Origin: Bacillus pseudomycoides
GTDB taxonomy: Bacteria > Bacillota > Bacilli > Bacillales > Bacillaceae_G
Direction of reading: 5' to 3'
NCBI RefSeq assembly: GCF_022811845.1
Contig: NZ_CP064266.1
Span: 4,340,001 to 4,404,000 of the forward strand
Length of the DNA stretch: 64,000 nucleotides
Shown one piece after another: positions 8,314 to 17,367 of this stretch. The notes beneath the pieces were generated by a model. That model was not told the origin of the DNA and searched no databases. It saw nothing but the letters and a program-made list of their open reading frames with translations. Every line of letters starts with the position of its first letter. Position 1 is the stretch's first letter. A program made the position numbers and the translations under genes.

Positions 8314-9254
8314 CTTGTAATCTCCTTTCTTCTTAAGTAGACTAGAGATACTAAACTGATGGCACTAATGAGTACAAACATGAGGTTTCCTAATGAAGCT
8401 GCATATCCTGCATCCTGGCGCGCAAAGTATATTTGGTACATCATGGTTGACAGTGATTGAGAAGCATAGCCCGGTCCACCGTTTGTCATTGCCACGATTA
8501 CATCGAACAATTTCAGACCGCCAATAATATTTAAGACGATATTGATGGTAATGGAAGGTGCCAGCATTGGCAGTGTGATATGCCAGAAACGACCGAACGT
8601 CGATGCACCGTCCAAACCTGCAGCTTCGTAGTAGTCTTTTGGAATTGACTGCAGACCAGCCAAATAAATAGTCATCGCAATCCCTAAGTATTGGAAGGTG
8701 TTGACGAATGTAATAATCCACACATTTACCGTAGGGTTTGCCAGCAAATTAATCGGTTCATCCTGGAATAGAAGAATGATGTCGTTTAATGCTCCACCGT
8801 TAAGCTGGAAAATAAAATACCAGATATACCCCATAATAAGCGGGCTGATAATAACCGGTAAGTAAACAATGGTTCTTGTTAATCCTCTTGTTTTAATGCT
8901 TTGGTTTAATAAAAGAGCGTACACTAATCCAATTAAGTTCTGGAAGAAAGTACTTCCGAGACCATAGATGAGTGTGTTTTTCACGACTGTACCAATGTTG
9001 AGATCATTGAACATTCTTTTATAATTTTCTATACCAACCCAACTCGACGTTTGTGAATAGCCATCCCAGTTCGTAAACGATATAGCAATCCCTTTAAAAA
9101 AGGGATAAAAAATAAACACACAGAAAAGCAATAATGCTGGCAAATACATTAAATTAATTAAGGAATTTGATTTTTTTCGCACTTTTATTGATTTTACTTT
9201 TGGTATCTCCGACCTAACAGCCGGACTACTGTTTTTGGCAGCTTGGTTTTGCAT
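8310..9254 (-). CDS. melD: Sugar ABC transporter permease, MsmF/AmyD (MelD) type
   Basis: The partner permease of the CUT1 importer. A basic N-terminal extension of about 30 residues precedes six hydrophobic helices. The EAA loop is EAAGLDGASTFGRF followed by WHITLPMLAP. The start follows GGGAGGGG (about 9257-9266). It is 61 bases downstream of the binding-protein gene and overlaps melC by four bases. 314 residues fits the family. The substrate (alpha-galactosides) is inferred from melA. Confidence 0.92.
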   Translation of the reverse strand: MQNQAAKNSSPAVRSEIPKVKSIKVRKKSNSLINLMYLPALLLFCVFIFYPFFKGIAISFTNWDGYSQTSSWVGIENYKRMFNDLNIGTVVKNTLIYGLGSTFFQNLIGLVYALLLNQSIKTRGLTRTIVYLPVIISPLIMGYIWYFIFQLNGGALNDIILLFQDEPINLLANPTVNVWIITFVNTFQYLGIAMTIYLAGLQSIPKDYYEAAGLDGASTFGRFWHITLPMLAPSITINIVLNIIGGLKLFDVIVAMTNGGPGYASQSLSTMMYQIYFARQDAGYAASLGNLMFVLISAISLVSLVYLRRKEITR

Positions 9255-9315
9255 ATCTTCCCCTCCCTTTTTGATAGGAAAAGTGAACCAGTCCCCCCTT
9301 CAAAAGAACACACTT

Positions 9316-10584
9316 TTATTTTTTCTGCTGGCTATTTAAACGTTTTACTTCTTTTTCCATATTTTCGGAATATTGCTCAGGTGTAATGTTTCCAGAGATT
9401 AACTCCTCACCATTCGTGAGCATCACATCCCACATGCCGTTTGGCAGATACGCACGGTCAAAGTACGAGAATACTCTAATATCCTTATATTTCTCATAGT
9501 ATGTTGTTAATTCTGCGCCGCCTTCAACGCTTTTAAACGGAGCAGGTGAGAACGTTACATCAGCCATCTTTTTCACGTTTTCTTCTTTCGAAAAGAATGC
9601 TAACAGCTTTTTCGCTTCCTTAGGATGCTTCGAATCTTTCCAGAGACCGAGCGTATAGCGCTCACCGCCTGCGAAAGTAGGTTTATCGCCCTCCTGAATT
9701 GCCGGAATAGGAAATACACCTAATTTGGCATTCGAATTGATTTTTTTCACATCTGCTAAAGATGCCGGACCATGGAGTGCAAAAGCTAATTTGTTTTCCG
9801 CAAACAAGCGGGCCTCATCCACATATTTTGCTGTTAACATTTCTTTATTGATGTACCCCTTTTTATACATTTCTTTGAACTTCTCTGGAAGATAAGTCCA
9901 GTTATTCCAGTTAAACTTGTTATTTAACAGTTCATCTGCATGATTTTCTTTCGGGCTGATTAACAACGGGGTCGCAAAGTAATCGAAATATTGACCGATT
10001 GTCCAGGAATCAAGTCCGGAAAAGAAAAACGGTGTTACTTCTCCATTGCTTTCTTTCACAATTTTTTCCGAAGCATCCATCAGCTCATCAAATGTTTTAG
10101 GCGGTTCAATCTTATATTTTTCTAACACCTCAACGTTGTATAAAACGCCGTCTTTTGCTTCATTAAGTGGAAACGCATACACTTTTCCTTTTTCATCTGT
10201 AATAACGGGCTTTATCGAATCGGAAAGATTGGCAACCCACTGTTCACCGCTTAAATCAGCTAAATAATTGCCATAGCGTTTGATTGACCAACCGTGGGTA
10301 TCGAACAAATCTGGTAATTCATTGGAAGCCATTTTCATTTTCATGGTGTTTTCGTATGATCCCAGTTCTTGTGCATCCACTTTAATATTCGGATTTTCCT
10401 TTTCAAAATCTTTGATGATTTCTAAGAAAGCATTTTTTGAGCTCTGGTCAGCCATACTGAAGGCTACGGTGAGTTTAACTTTCCCTTTTCCCTTTTCTGA
10501 TGCCTCACCAGAAGTTCCCTTGCCGCAGCCGAACAAGCCAATGGTTAATAAAAGAATTAAGAATAGAACAGTAAATTTTTTCAT
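9316..10584 (-). CDS. melE: Extracellular sugar-binding lipoprotein, MsmE/MelE type
   Basis: The solute-binding component of the importer, a SBP_bac_1 (PF01547-type) lipoprotein. The signal peptide MKKFTVLFLILLLTIGLFGC carries a clear lipobox (LFGC), so mature protein is anchored through that Cys. I chose ATG 10584 because GGGAGGGAAG lies just upstream; the longer frame from 10614 would put ten residues ahead of the signal peptide. The body has typical alternations such as DLFDTHGWS and the hinge WTIGQYF. First gene of the minus-strand operon. A cre-type site and a TATATT -10 lie in the 160-base gap to the divergent kinase gene. Confidence 0.93.
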   Translation of the reverse strand: MKKFTVLFLILLLTIGLFGCGKGTSGEASEKGKGKVKLTVAFSMADQSSKNAFLEIIKDFEKENPNIKVDAQELGSYENTMKMKMASNELPDLFDTHGWSIKRYGNYLADLSGEQWVANLSDSIKPVITDEKGKVYAFPLNEAKDGVLYNVEVLEKYKIEPPKTFDELMDASEKIVKESNGEVTPFFFSGLDSWTIGQYFDYFATPLLISPKENHADELLNNKFNWNNWTYLPEKFKEMYKKGYINKEMLTAKYVDEARLFAENKLAFALHGPASLADVKKINSNAKLGVFPIPAIQEGDKPTFAGGERYTLGLWKDSKHPKEAKKLLAFFSKEENVKKMADVTFSPAPFKSVEGGAELTTYYEKYKDIRVFSYFDRAYLPNGMWDVMLTNGEELISGNITPEQYSENMEKEVKRLNSQQKK

Positions 10585-10628
10585 AAAATCTTCCCTCCCA
10601 AAAAGTTTTAACATTTACTGTTGTTTCA

Positions 10629-10657
10629 AATATACCACCACTGTATCCGCTTTCATA
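10629..10657 (-). promoter_or_regulatory. Candidate mel operon promoter with overlapping cre
   Basis: On the minus strand a TATATT -10 (10629-10634) lies 17 bases from a poor -35 (TATGAA, 10652-10657). The poor -35 fits an activator-dependent promoter, plausibly served by the AraC-type response regulator encoded divergently. Confidence 0.4.
10642..10656 (-). promoter_or_regulatory. cre site (CcpA binding)
   Basis: ATGAAAGCGGATACA on the minus strand fits the consensus WTGNAANCGNWNNCW at every fixed position and overlaps the -35 region of the mel operon. It predicts CcpA/HPr-Ser-P repression when glucose is present. Confidence 0.7.
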
Positions 10658-10694
10658 TGTACTGAATCTACACTCCATGCGCTCATTTCTATGA

Positions 10695-10724
10695 TTGACA
10701 GAAACTAGTAGGTACTTTTATTAT
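10695..10724 (+). promoter_or_regulatory. Sigma-A-like promoter of the two-component genes
   Basis: TTGACA (10695-10700), 18 bases, then TATTAT (10719-10724). The AAAGGAG ribosome site follows within about ten bases, giving a very short leader. Confidence 0.5.
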
Positions 10725-10746
10725 TTTAATAAAGGAGAAACCAAGA

Positions 10747-12477
10747 ATGAAAGCGCATACACTTCAGAAGAAATTAACAATCTTCTATGCTTTAACACTG
10801 TTAATACCAATCCTCATTATTTTGCTTTTGATGCCGTCCTATTATCAATATCTAATAGAAAAAGAAACCCCGACTTTAACGGAAAATACATTAACTGCAT
10901 TAAGCCATAATATTGAAACATATCTAGATGATTTAGAACAGATTACAACCCTCCCTTATTTTAATGACAATTTGATGAAAGCACTTAAGATAAGAGCGTC
11001 CGGTGATTATAACCATGATATGCCGACAAAGATATTTGTCGAAAAGACGCTGACGAACAGCTTGCCTACCTATCTTCAAAACTTACGTCAAGATATTGTG
11101 GGGACTATTATTCTTCCTGTTGACGGATCGGTTTATATAAGGACGAATAATGGATCAAGTGCTGTCGAAGGGTACCCGTATATGAAACAAGCATGGTATA
11201 AAAAAGCAATTGCTGCTGATGGAAAAGCAACATTTATCAGTGCACATTCACAAAATTATTTAGTGAATCCTCCTGCTGACGAGGTGTTTTCTGTCGCCCG
11301 CCTTATCAAAGACCCAGAATCACTAAAACCTTTAGGAGTGAGTATGGCTAATGCAGATACTGCTACATTAAGAAGAGTGATGAGCGACAATCATTTTAGT
11401 GTAGATTCAACACGAGCAATTTTTAATGAAAACGGAGAGTTATTTTATGCAAGCTCATCCTTATCTAAAGACATGCTGGACCAAATTAAAAATAAAGAAA
11501 CGACGATTAAAGGTGAACATGATTCTTATATCACCGTTTCTAAAGAGATACAACCCGCCAATTGGAAAATTGTCGTATTACTTTCAAAATCTCAACTAAG
11601 CGACAAGATAAAATGGATGTATATAGTAGGCGTTTTATTTGCTGCTGGCGGCCTGCTGTTAACCGTTTTCCTGTTTTTTATTCTTTCACGATGGATTACG
11701 GATCCTTTTAAAAAGTTGATTGGTGTCATGAACAAAGTGCAGCAAGGGGACTTGCATGCTCGGTCTGTAACAAATGGTAACGATGAAATTGCTCAGCTTG
11801 GAAATACATTTAACAGCATGATCGATAAAATCAACGAGCTTATTGACAGTGAATATAAAGCTGTACTAAATCAGCGAAACGCCGAAAACCGGGCTCTTCA
11901 GTCACAGATTCAGCCCCATTTCCTGTTTAATACATTAAACGGTTTTATCGCTTTGAATCGGATGGGTGAGCGAAAAACACTTGAAAAAGCGATCTTATCT
12001 CTAAGCTCAATGCTCCGGTACAGTTTAGGCCGGGAAAATTGGACGACAATTAAAGAGGCATTTCAATTTTTGGAAAAATATTGCAAACTTCAACAGTTGC
12101 GTTTTCAAGACCGATTGCAAGTAGAGATACATTATGACGAGATGCTAAGCAACTACAATATCCCAAAGTTATTGCTTCAACCTCTTGTTGAAAACGCAAT
12201 CATCCACGGAATTGAACCATCGGGCAAGCCATGTAAACTGACCATTTCTGCGGCAATTAAAGACATTTTTCATGAGCCGCATCTGGTGATCCGCATTCAC
12301 GATAATGGTATCGGGTTTAATACAGAAAGCAAGAAAAATAGCGAGAGCATCGGTATTCCGAATGTATGCGAACGATTAAAAATGACCTACCCTGAATCTA
12401 CATTTTCAATTGAAAGTAAGGAAGGCTCAGGTACAAATGTCACCATTCAAATCCCAGAAAAGGATGTGAGAAAATGA
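10747..12477 (+). CDS. YesM-type sensor histidine kinase
   Basis: A membrane kinase of the LytS/YesM group. Helix 1 (about 12-32), an extracellular dCache-like sensor (about 33-285), helix 2 (about 290-312), HAMP (about 313-366), then His_kinase (PF06580-type) with QIQPHFLFNTLN, where His391 is the phosphorylation site, and a HATPase domain with an N-box LVENAIIHG. It starts at ATG 10747 after AAAGGAG and overlaps the response regulator by four bases. Being divergent from the mel transporter it probably senses external alpha-galactosides and, with its partner, activates the operon. Substrate and target are inferred from position only. Confidence 0.9.
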   Translation: MKAHTLQKKLTIFYALTLLIPILIILLLMPSYYQYLIEKETPTLTENTLTALSHNIETYLDDLEQITTLPYFNDNLMKALKIRASGDYNHDMPTKIFVEKTLTNSLPTYLQNLRQDIVGTIILPVDGSVYIRTNNGSSAVEGYPYMKQAWYKKAIAADGKATFISAHSQNYLVNPPADEVFSVARLIKDPESLKPLGVSMANADTATLRRVMSDNHFSVDSTRAIFNENGELFYASSSLSKDMLDQIKNKETTIKGEHDSYITVSKEIQPANWKIVVLLSKSQLSDKIKWMYIVGVLFAAGGLLLTVFLFFILSRWITDPFKKLIGVMNKVQQGDLHARSVTNGNDEIAQLGNTFNSMIDKINELIDSEYKAVLNQRNAENRALQSQIQPHFLFNTLNGFIALNRMGERKTLEKAILSLSSMLRYSLGRENWTTIKEAFQFLEKYCKLQQLRFQDRLQVEIHYDEMLSNYNIPKLLLQPLVENAIIHGIEPSGKPCKLTISAAIKDIFHEPHLVIRIHDNGIGFNTESKKNSESIGIPNVCERLKMTYPESTFSIESKEGSGTNVTIQIPEKDVRK

Positions 12478-13973
12478 GGGTTTTAATAGCGGATGATGAA
12501 GGTTTGATCAGAACCAGCTTGAGAAGCATGCTTGAAGAACTAGATTTTCCAATCGAATTCGTCGGTGAAGCAGCAAACGGCGAAGAAATGATAGAGAAAT
12601 TGAAAGAAACTGAACCGGATATCATCTTTGTTGATATCCGGATGCCCAAATTAACTGGATTGGAAGCAATCAAAATCGGCAAAACGATCTCACCGTGGAC
12701 CCAGTGGATTATTCTCACCGGTTTTTCCAAATTTATTTATGCCCAGGAGGCCATCCAACTGGGTGCTGCAAATTATTTATTAAAACCAGTAAGTCTCGAA
12801 GAATTAGAAAAGGCATTACAGCAACTGTTTGAACAGCACCAGAAACATTTGATCAGATTGAACAAAGGATTTGAAAACGACATGGTTGCTCTCTATCATG
12901 GGCTTAGTTCTGTTAATGAGATTGATAACGAAGGTATGATTTCTAATAGCGGCCTTAAAAGCGCTGTCTTCTACGTTGACAGTCATCTGGAAGAGAAAGC
13001 AAAAGCGGAGCATTTACGAAAGTTCCGTTATTCGTTACAAGAGACGGTGAGTCATTTCTTATCCCCAGGAGTTAGAATCGCACTGTTTACGTTGCCAAAC
13101 GGCGAACTGATTACAGTAGTATGCTGGGGATGCACAAAAGGAAGCAGGGAAGAAAGTAAAAGTAATATTAGACAATACTTTAAAATCATTACTGATACTT
13201 TGACTCGATTTTGTAATGCTGACTTGTCTATTACCATGATCGAGAGTGAAGAATGTTCATCTTTTGATAGTCTTTATTATCAAATCAACAAAGTACAGGT
13301 TAATTCCCCGTTGCGTACAGTCCTTGGCAGCGGCAGAAAATGGGATTTGGCAGAGTTAAATGTTGATAGAATAGACAGCAAAACAAATGAACTAAGTGCT
13401 TTTCTGATAAAACTGTCTAAATATTATAAAGAAAGATTATACTTGGAATTTATGAAAACGCTGTCTGCACTAGAAAAGCAATTACCAAGAATGGACCTTA
13501 CTGTCGCTATCAAAAAAAATATTCAACATTTCTTATTAGCTTCTACCGGATGCCACCTTAATGTGAACGAAGATATCACGTCATGGATGAAACAACTTCA
13601 AACACATAGTGATAACCTCTTAGCTAGAAATCAAAAAGATGAAAACCGGCAGCAGGATATCATAGACCAAGTGATCACGTTTATCGAGCAGCAATACATA
13701 AACGATATCGGTATTGGTCAAATTGCAGAAAAACTTGGTGTTACCCCCAACTACTTAAGCACCTTGTTTCGTAAAAAAACTGGAATAACGTTTATGAAAT
13801 ATTTAACACAGACCCGTATGTTAAAAGCAAAGGAACTATTAGTTGAACCTCATATTCAGGTACAGCAAGTAGCAGGGAAGGTTGGTTATTATAGCACAAG
13901 ACATTTCACCAAACTATTTACGGAATTCGCCGGCTGCTATCCTTCGGAATATCGCAAACAATTTATCAAATAA
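12474..13973 (+). CDS. YesN-type response regulator with AraC DNA-binding domain
   Basis: The cognate regulator. The N-terminal receiver (about 1-120) has ADDE at 6-9, phospho-acceptor Asp54 in FVDIRMP, and the conserved Lys in LLKP. A middle segment of about 260 residues of the YesN type follows, and the C-terminus (about 395-499) carries two AraC helix-turn-helices, including IGQIAEKLGVTPNYLSTLF and the family motif ending GCYPSEYRKQF. ATG 12474 overlaps the kinase stop (ATGA), so the pair is translationally coupled. Likely activates the divergent mel operon. Confidence 0.92.
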   Translation: MRVLIADDEGLIRTSLRSMLEELDFPIEFVGEAANGEEMIEKLKETEPDIIFVDIRMPKLTGLEAIKIGKTISPWTQWIILTGFSKFIYAQEAIQLGAANYLLKPVSLEELEKALQQLFEQHQKHLIRLNKGFENDMVALYHGLSSVNEIDNEGMISNSGLKSAVFYVDSHLEEKAKAEHLRKFRYSLQETVSHFLSPGVRIALFTLPNGELITVVCWGCTKGSREESKSNIRQYFKIITDTLTRFCNADLSITMIESEECSSFDSLYYQINKVQVNSPLRTVLGSGRKWDLAELNVDRIDSKTNELSAFLIKLSKYYKERLYLEFMKTLSALEKQLPRMDLTVAIKKNIQHFLLASTGCHLNVNEDITSWMKQLQTHSDNLLARNQKDENRQQDIIDQVITFIEQQYINDIGIGQIAEKLGVTPNYLSTLFRKKTGITFMKYLTQTRMLKAKELLVEPHIQVQQVAGKVGYYSTRHFTKLFTEFAGCYPSEYRKQFIK

Positions 13974-14160
13974 GAAACTAAGTAGGATATAAAGTAGAAA
14001 GGAATTACTGAATAATGCAATTCCGGTTCTGGTGCAAAGATTGCATTTATTTGAAAGAGGAATATAAATTCCTAATGGAGTCTGTTCTTATGCAGCCATT
14101 CCAAATAGTTGATGAATGAACTTCACTTGATTTTGGACAGATTTGTCTTCTACAACTCAT
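13974..14160. other. Gap after the two-component genes
   Basis: No gene or clear terminator was found. GGAATTACTGAATAATGCAATTCC (14001-14024) is a weak hairpin that may end the yesMN-like transcript. Confidence 0.3.
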
Positions 14161-14342
14161 TTATAAATCTAAAAGTCTTCTGCTTATACACATTGCAGAA
14201 ATATCTGCATTGTCATCTGTGAGAATAACTCCCATCTTGATCGTTTCTTGCTTATCTGTATTAACTTCCTTATTTTGACTACAAGCAACAATACTTAATG
14301 AACATACTACAGCTAATATCGTAACTATTATTTTTTTATCAT
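14161..14342 (-). pseudogene. Lipoprotein remnant, frameshifted in an A7 run
   Basis: From ATG 14342 the frame dies at once (ATGATA A7 TAATAG). With one more A (the plus-strand T run is 14331-14337) it reads MIKKIIVTILAVVCSLSIVAC, a good lipoprotein signal with lipobox IVAC, followed by SQNKEVNTDKQETIKMGV, and stops at 14161 after about 60 codons. It looks like the N-terminus of a solute-binding lipoprotein, truncated and frameshifted. GGGAAGGGAAGT is a plausible ribosome site. Confidence 0.5.
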
Positions 14343-14525
14343 TTTACTTCCCTTCCCTTATCATTAAATATAGACATAAGAACGCTTATAACATCTTTCT
14401 TTGTTAAGTTGATAGGATTAGGGTACCGCCACATTGCCAGCAATCTAATAAACTTGTATCTATAAAATGAAAAAAACGCCATCCCTTCCTATGATTCTAT
14501 AGAAAGAATAGCGTATTTTTAACAT

Positions 14526-14566
14526 AAAAAAGTTGGATTCCTGTACGCTAAGGAACCGACTTTTTT
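14526..14566. terminator. Bidirectional terminator
   Basis: AGTTGGATTCC pairs with GGAACCGACT (one bulge), flanked by A- and T-runs. It ends the minus-strand kinase gene at 14617. Confidence 0.6.
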
Positions 14567-14616
14567 ATATTGTTTTATTTAACTAAAGCTACCCTTTAGT
14601 TAAACAACAACTGTGA

Positions 14617-15564
14617 TTATATGTTAAGAAAGGAATGATTATTTTCAATCCTTATTCTATAAAGGTTCATTATTCGTACTTGTTCTTCAGCTAATTCCTC
14701 TTTATTCCAGTACATATGCATTAAGCTATATTCAAATATTTCCTTTAATTTAATAAATAAAGGAAGCTTATCTATCATTTCTTCAGATATTTCATTTTCC
14801 TCTTGGTATCCGTCAACTATTGCTTGTGTAATGGAATTCTCATAGTCAACTATGTTACCATTCCCTACAAACGAATACTCCAACGCGCTATAGATTGGAA
14901 CTGCTAAATCAAATATATAAAAATGCTTCTCACAATCTTGAAAATCAATCATTGTCAAATTCAAATCATTTTCTACTAATATGTTTTCTAACCATAAATC
15001 GCCGTGTATCAAGCCATAATTTGAAGGACTCTTTGGCAGTTTTTTTATAGAAGATAAAACATCATGTGCAAATTCTCTAATAATACCTTCTTCTTTAGGG
15101 ATATAGTTAAGAAAAGAATATTCCTCATTATCATACCAATCGTTTATATGTTTTATCGGTTCAATACTTTCAAACTTTTTAGACAAACGATGTAATCTAC
15201 CAATTTGCTGACCCAATTTTTTCAACACACTGGAATTCCATTGACTTCTTGGTAAGTGTATACCAGAAGCAGCTTTGTACAATACAATAAAAAGCTCTCT
15301 GTCTAATGTTATTTTTTCTACTAATTTACCATTTACAGAAGTTATTATTGGAGGTACTCCTAAACCTTCCCTATATAAAAAGTCTGTATATTTAACTTCT
15401 TCCAACTGTTCTTCATACGTTTTATAGTTAGTTATTCTAACGAAGTAGTCACCTTGTTCCGCAATACACTGATACATTTCATTTGTTACTGATTTAACTT
15501 TAATAAAATCTACCGGATATATTTCATTAATTAATTTAAGTATCTTTTTTTCTAGATTAATCAT
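14617..15564 (-). CDS. APH/choline-kinase-like phosphotransferase
   Basis: A protein-kinase-like small-molecule phosphotransferase (APH family). The Brenner motif GLIHGDLWLENILV (catalytic Asp) and the metal-binding MIDFQDCE are intact, followed by the helical C-terminal lobe. 315 residues is normal. Start ATG 15564 follows AAAGGAG. Monocistronic, with a terminator downstream. Sequence alone does not tell whether it phosphorylates an aminoglycoside, homoserine, choline or another alcohol; the IHGDLWLEN form and Ile/Phe-rich N-terminus look more like metabolic or stress-type members than APH(3'). Confidence 0.8.
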   Translation of the reverse strand: MINLEKKILKLINEIYPVDFIKVKSVTNEMYQCIAEQGDYFVRITNYKTYEEQLEEVKYTDFLYREGLGVPPIITSVNGKLVEKITLDRELFIVLYKAASGIHLPRSQWNSSVLKKLGQQIGRLHRLSKKFESIEPIKHINDWYDNEEYSFLNYIPKEEGIIREFAHDVLSSIKKLPKSPSNYGLIHGDLWLENILVENDLNLTMIDFQDCEKHFYIFDLAVPIYSALEYSFVGNGNIVDYENSITQAIVDGYQEENEISEEMIDKLPLFIKLKEIFEYSLMHMYWNKEELAEEQVRIMNLYRIRIENNHSFLNI

Positions 15565-15716
15565 TTTAAACTCCTTTCCTTTCCTACATTCTTTCTCCCG
15601 CTAACCTGCCAGTTAGCTTAAGTATATTTCTTCGCAATCTCTTCTCTATCCTAACATATATATCCAATCTAATATCCTTAAAAAGTACCGAAAACGGCCA
15701 TTTATAGGATTTTATT

Positions 15717-16131
15717 TATTACCACTGTACAGCTACATCTATTTTATTTTTTACTTTTAGAAAGTATTATACTTATAAATCTAGAAGGTAAAACAACATA
15801 CTTTTTGCCTGAGTGATTTCATATGAAAATGCTAGAACATGAAACGTAACAACCGTATATTGTAATTAGAGGTCCTCCTCCACTGTTTATTCACTAGTCA
15901 TCTAATAAACAGAAGGATCTAATATGAAAAATGACAAATTATTTTTAGCACTTTTAGAAAATGCAAACACAAGCTTTAGCGGGTAGGATTTTCCCTTTAT
16001 TACAGAAACGGGTCGTGTGAAAAGTCAATTGCTTTCTTGTTCTTACGGAAGCATGGCTTTTTCACTTATGTAACATGCTACTTCTATGCTTGATATGGGA
16101 ACAGGTAGCGGAGAATTTTTATCCTTGTTAC
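15717..16131 (+). repeat. 415-bp direct repeat, decayed copy (intact copy 26517-26931)
   Basis: Base for base this aligns without net gaps to 26517-26931 (offset exactly 10,800). It covers the promoter region, the short leader ORF, the hairpin leader and the first 69 codons of the methyltransferase gene; similarity stops abruptly at 16131. Confidence 0.9.
15924..16131 (+). pseudogene. Truncated methyltransferase duplicate
   Basis: The copy of the gene at 26724 begins MKNDKLFLALLENAN but has TAG in place of the Trp codon at GWD (about 15985) and TAA in place of Gln at LMQHA (about 16071), and ends mid-gene in the SAM-binding motif region. The Shine-Dalgarno is also weakened (GAAGG instead of GGAGG). 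It cannot yield a methyltransferase. Confidence 0.88.
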
Positions 16132-16189
16132 ATTGTTTTAGAGCAAATTTTGTTCAAATTAATGCAATTTCCTATCCCAGGAAATTGAT

Positions 16190-16225
16190 AAAAAGACATC
16201 TTCAATATTCGAAGATGTCTTTTTA
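16190..16225. terminator. Strong bidirectional terminator
   Basis: AAAAAGACATCTTC pairs perfectly with GAAGATGTCTTTTT over a 6-7 base loop. Confidence 0.85.
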
Positions 16226-16245
16226 TTCACTACACAATGTAGCTA

Positions 16246-16474
16246 TTATTTTAATACCTTTCTAAATTTGCGACCAAAAGTAAGTACCCTACCTGCAAGA
16301 ACCATCAATACACCCATTGCTGCACTATTATTTGTACTTGCACCCGTTTTTGGAGGCTCTTTATATGTATCCTCTTTTTTATCAGAAGTACTATTGTTTG
16401 AGTTATTACTGTTACCATTATCAGAACCATTACTGTTGTTAGTGTTGATTTGAAAAAAGATTGATTAAAAAGAT
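16246..16474 (-). pseudogene. C-terminal sorting-signal remnant of a wall-anchored protein
   Basis: The minus strand reads an Asn/Ser-rich linker (NNSNGSDNGNSNNSNNS), DKKEDTYKE, then PPKTGAS, a hydrophobic segment (AAMGVLMVLAG) and a basic tail (GRKFRKVLK) ending at TAA 16246. This is a sortase sorting signal, with PPKTG in place of LPXTG. A TAA about 70 codons upstream closes the frame and nothing of the surface domain remains, so it is the stump of a deleted surface protein. The plus-strand hydrophobic frame across it is a shadow. Confidence 0.65.
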
Positions 16475-16600
16475 GCTACAAACGTTAATTTTAGTAGAAA
16501 GAAAGGGTTATTTACTCTTCAACCACTTATCTCTAAACAATTCTTTATCTTCAAGTAAGTTGTTCTTAGCTAGATAGCGAGCGATGGGTCTGTTCACCTA

Positions 16601-17197
16601 CTATTTGATTTCAATTGCTGAAGTTGTATCGTCAGCCAAATTTGCAGTTTTACCATACCAATCAGAGTGTCTAAATAAGACTCCCTTGCCATATCCTTGA
16701 GTGGAAGTATGTTCCCACAGTGTCGTCGAATAACTTGCAGAAGGTGAAGCTGTACTTACGGAAGAAATTCTGTCATTCCAGTTAGAAGGTAAGTTTTTAA
16801 AACCATAGCTCCAAGAAAAATACTGTCCACCTTTATTTTGATGCTCATAGAAATCGGTACTACCAGGTCCGCTACCTCCGCTACCTAGGGGCTTTATTTC
16901 ATTTTTAAGTCTTTGTTTATCTTTTTCAATAAAAGTATCCAAAGTTTCTCTGCTCGTAAAGCCATACGCCAACCAATCTCCATTTGTATTTTGCTTAGGT
17001 AGAACCATAGTTATTTTTACGTCTTCGTTGGATTTGTTATTCAATTTAGCAAAAGAATCCATATTCTTTCCATCCACAGTTACATAGTCGAACGATTTAA
17101 TTGTATAATCTTTTTCTGCACTTGCTGAAACCGTTCCCAATCCTCCAGTTAATACAAAACCAGTTGCTAACGCTCCTACTACTAACTTTTTGAACAT
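16601..17197 (-). CDS. Secreted protein with beta/gamma-crystallin-like C-terminus, copy 1
   Basis: A 198-residue exported protein. Signal peptide MFKKLVVGALATGFVLTGG with probable cleavage after VSASA; a middle domain (about 28-100) unlike anything I recognise; a Gly/Ser linker; and a C-terminal part with FYEHQNKGGQYF, LPSNWNDRISSV and LWEHTSTQGYGKGVLF. These resemble Greek-key beta/gamma-crystallin motifs: aromatic-x-x-x-x-x-G and the Ca-binding pattern N/D-N/D-x-x-S/T-S (NDRISS). In this copy the second Ca site is shortened (ADDTTSAIEI) relative to its paralogue. Start ATG follows AGGAGATG. Probably wall- or matrix-associated, or a peptidase-inhibitor-like protein; this is inference. Confidence 0.75.
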   Translation of the reverse strand: MFKKLVVGALATGFVLTGGLGTVSASAEKDYTIKSFDYVTVDGKNMDSFAKLNNKSNEDVKITMVLPKQNTNGDWLAYGFTSRETLDTFIEKDKQRLKNEIKPLGSGGSGPGSTDFYEHQNKGGQYFSWSYGFKNLPSNWNDRISSVSTASPSASYSTTLWEHTSTQGYGKGVLFRHSDWYGKTANLADDTTSAIEIK

Positions 17198-17279
17198 ACA
17201 AACATCTCCTTTGTACTTATATTTTTTTGTAAATATGTCAGAAATAATCCCTCTGTTTCTCTACACAGAAAAATTCAAA

Positions 17280-17330
17280 AAAATCACTATTCTCCCATTT
17301 CTTTTAAATCCATGAGAGAATAGTGATTTT
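17280..17330 (-). terminator. Terminator of the upstream paralogue
   Basis: AAAATCACTATTCTC pairs with GAGAATAGTGATTTT over a 20-base loop, followed by a T run on the minus strand. It separates the two crystallin-like genes into monocistronic units. Confidence 0.75.
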
Positions 17331-17367
17331 GAAACTTCTTCACCTAATCAATTGAAATTCCCCGTTA

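Noticed and set aside
16268..16453. Leu-rich plus-strand frame that looks like a membrane peptide
   Set aside because: Antisense of an Asn/Ser-rich linker and sorting signal, which explains the Leu-rich composition.
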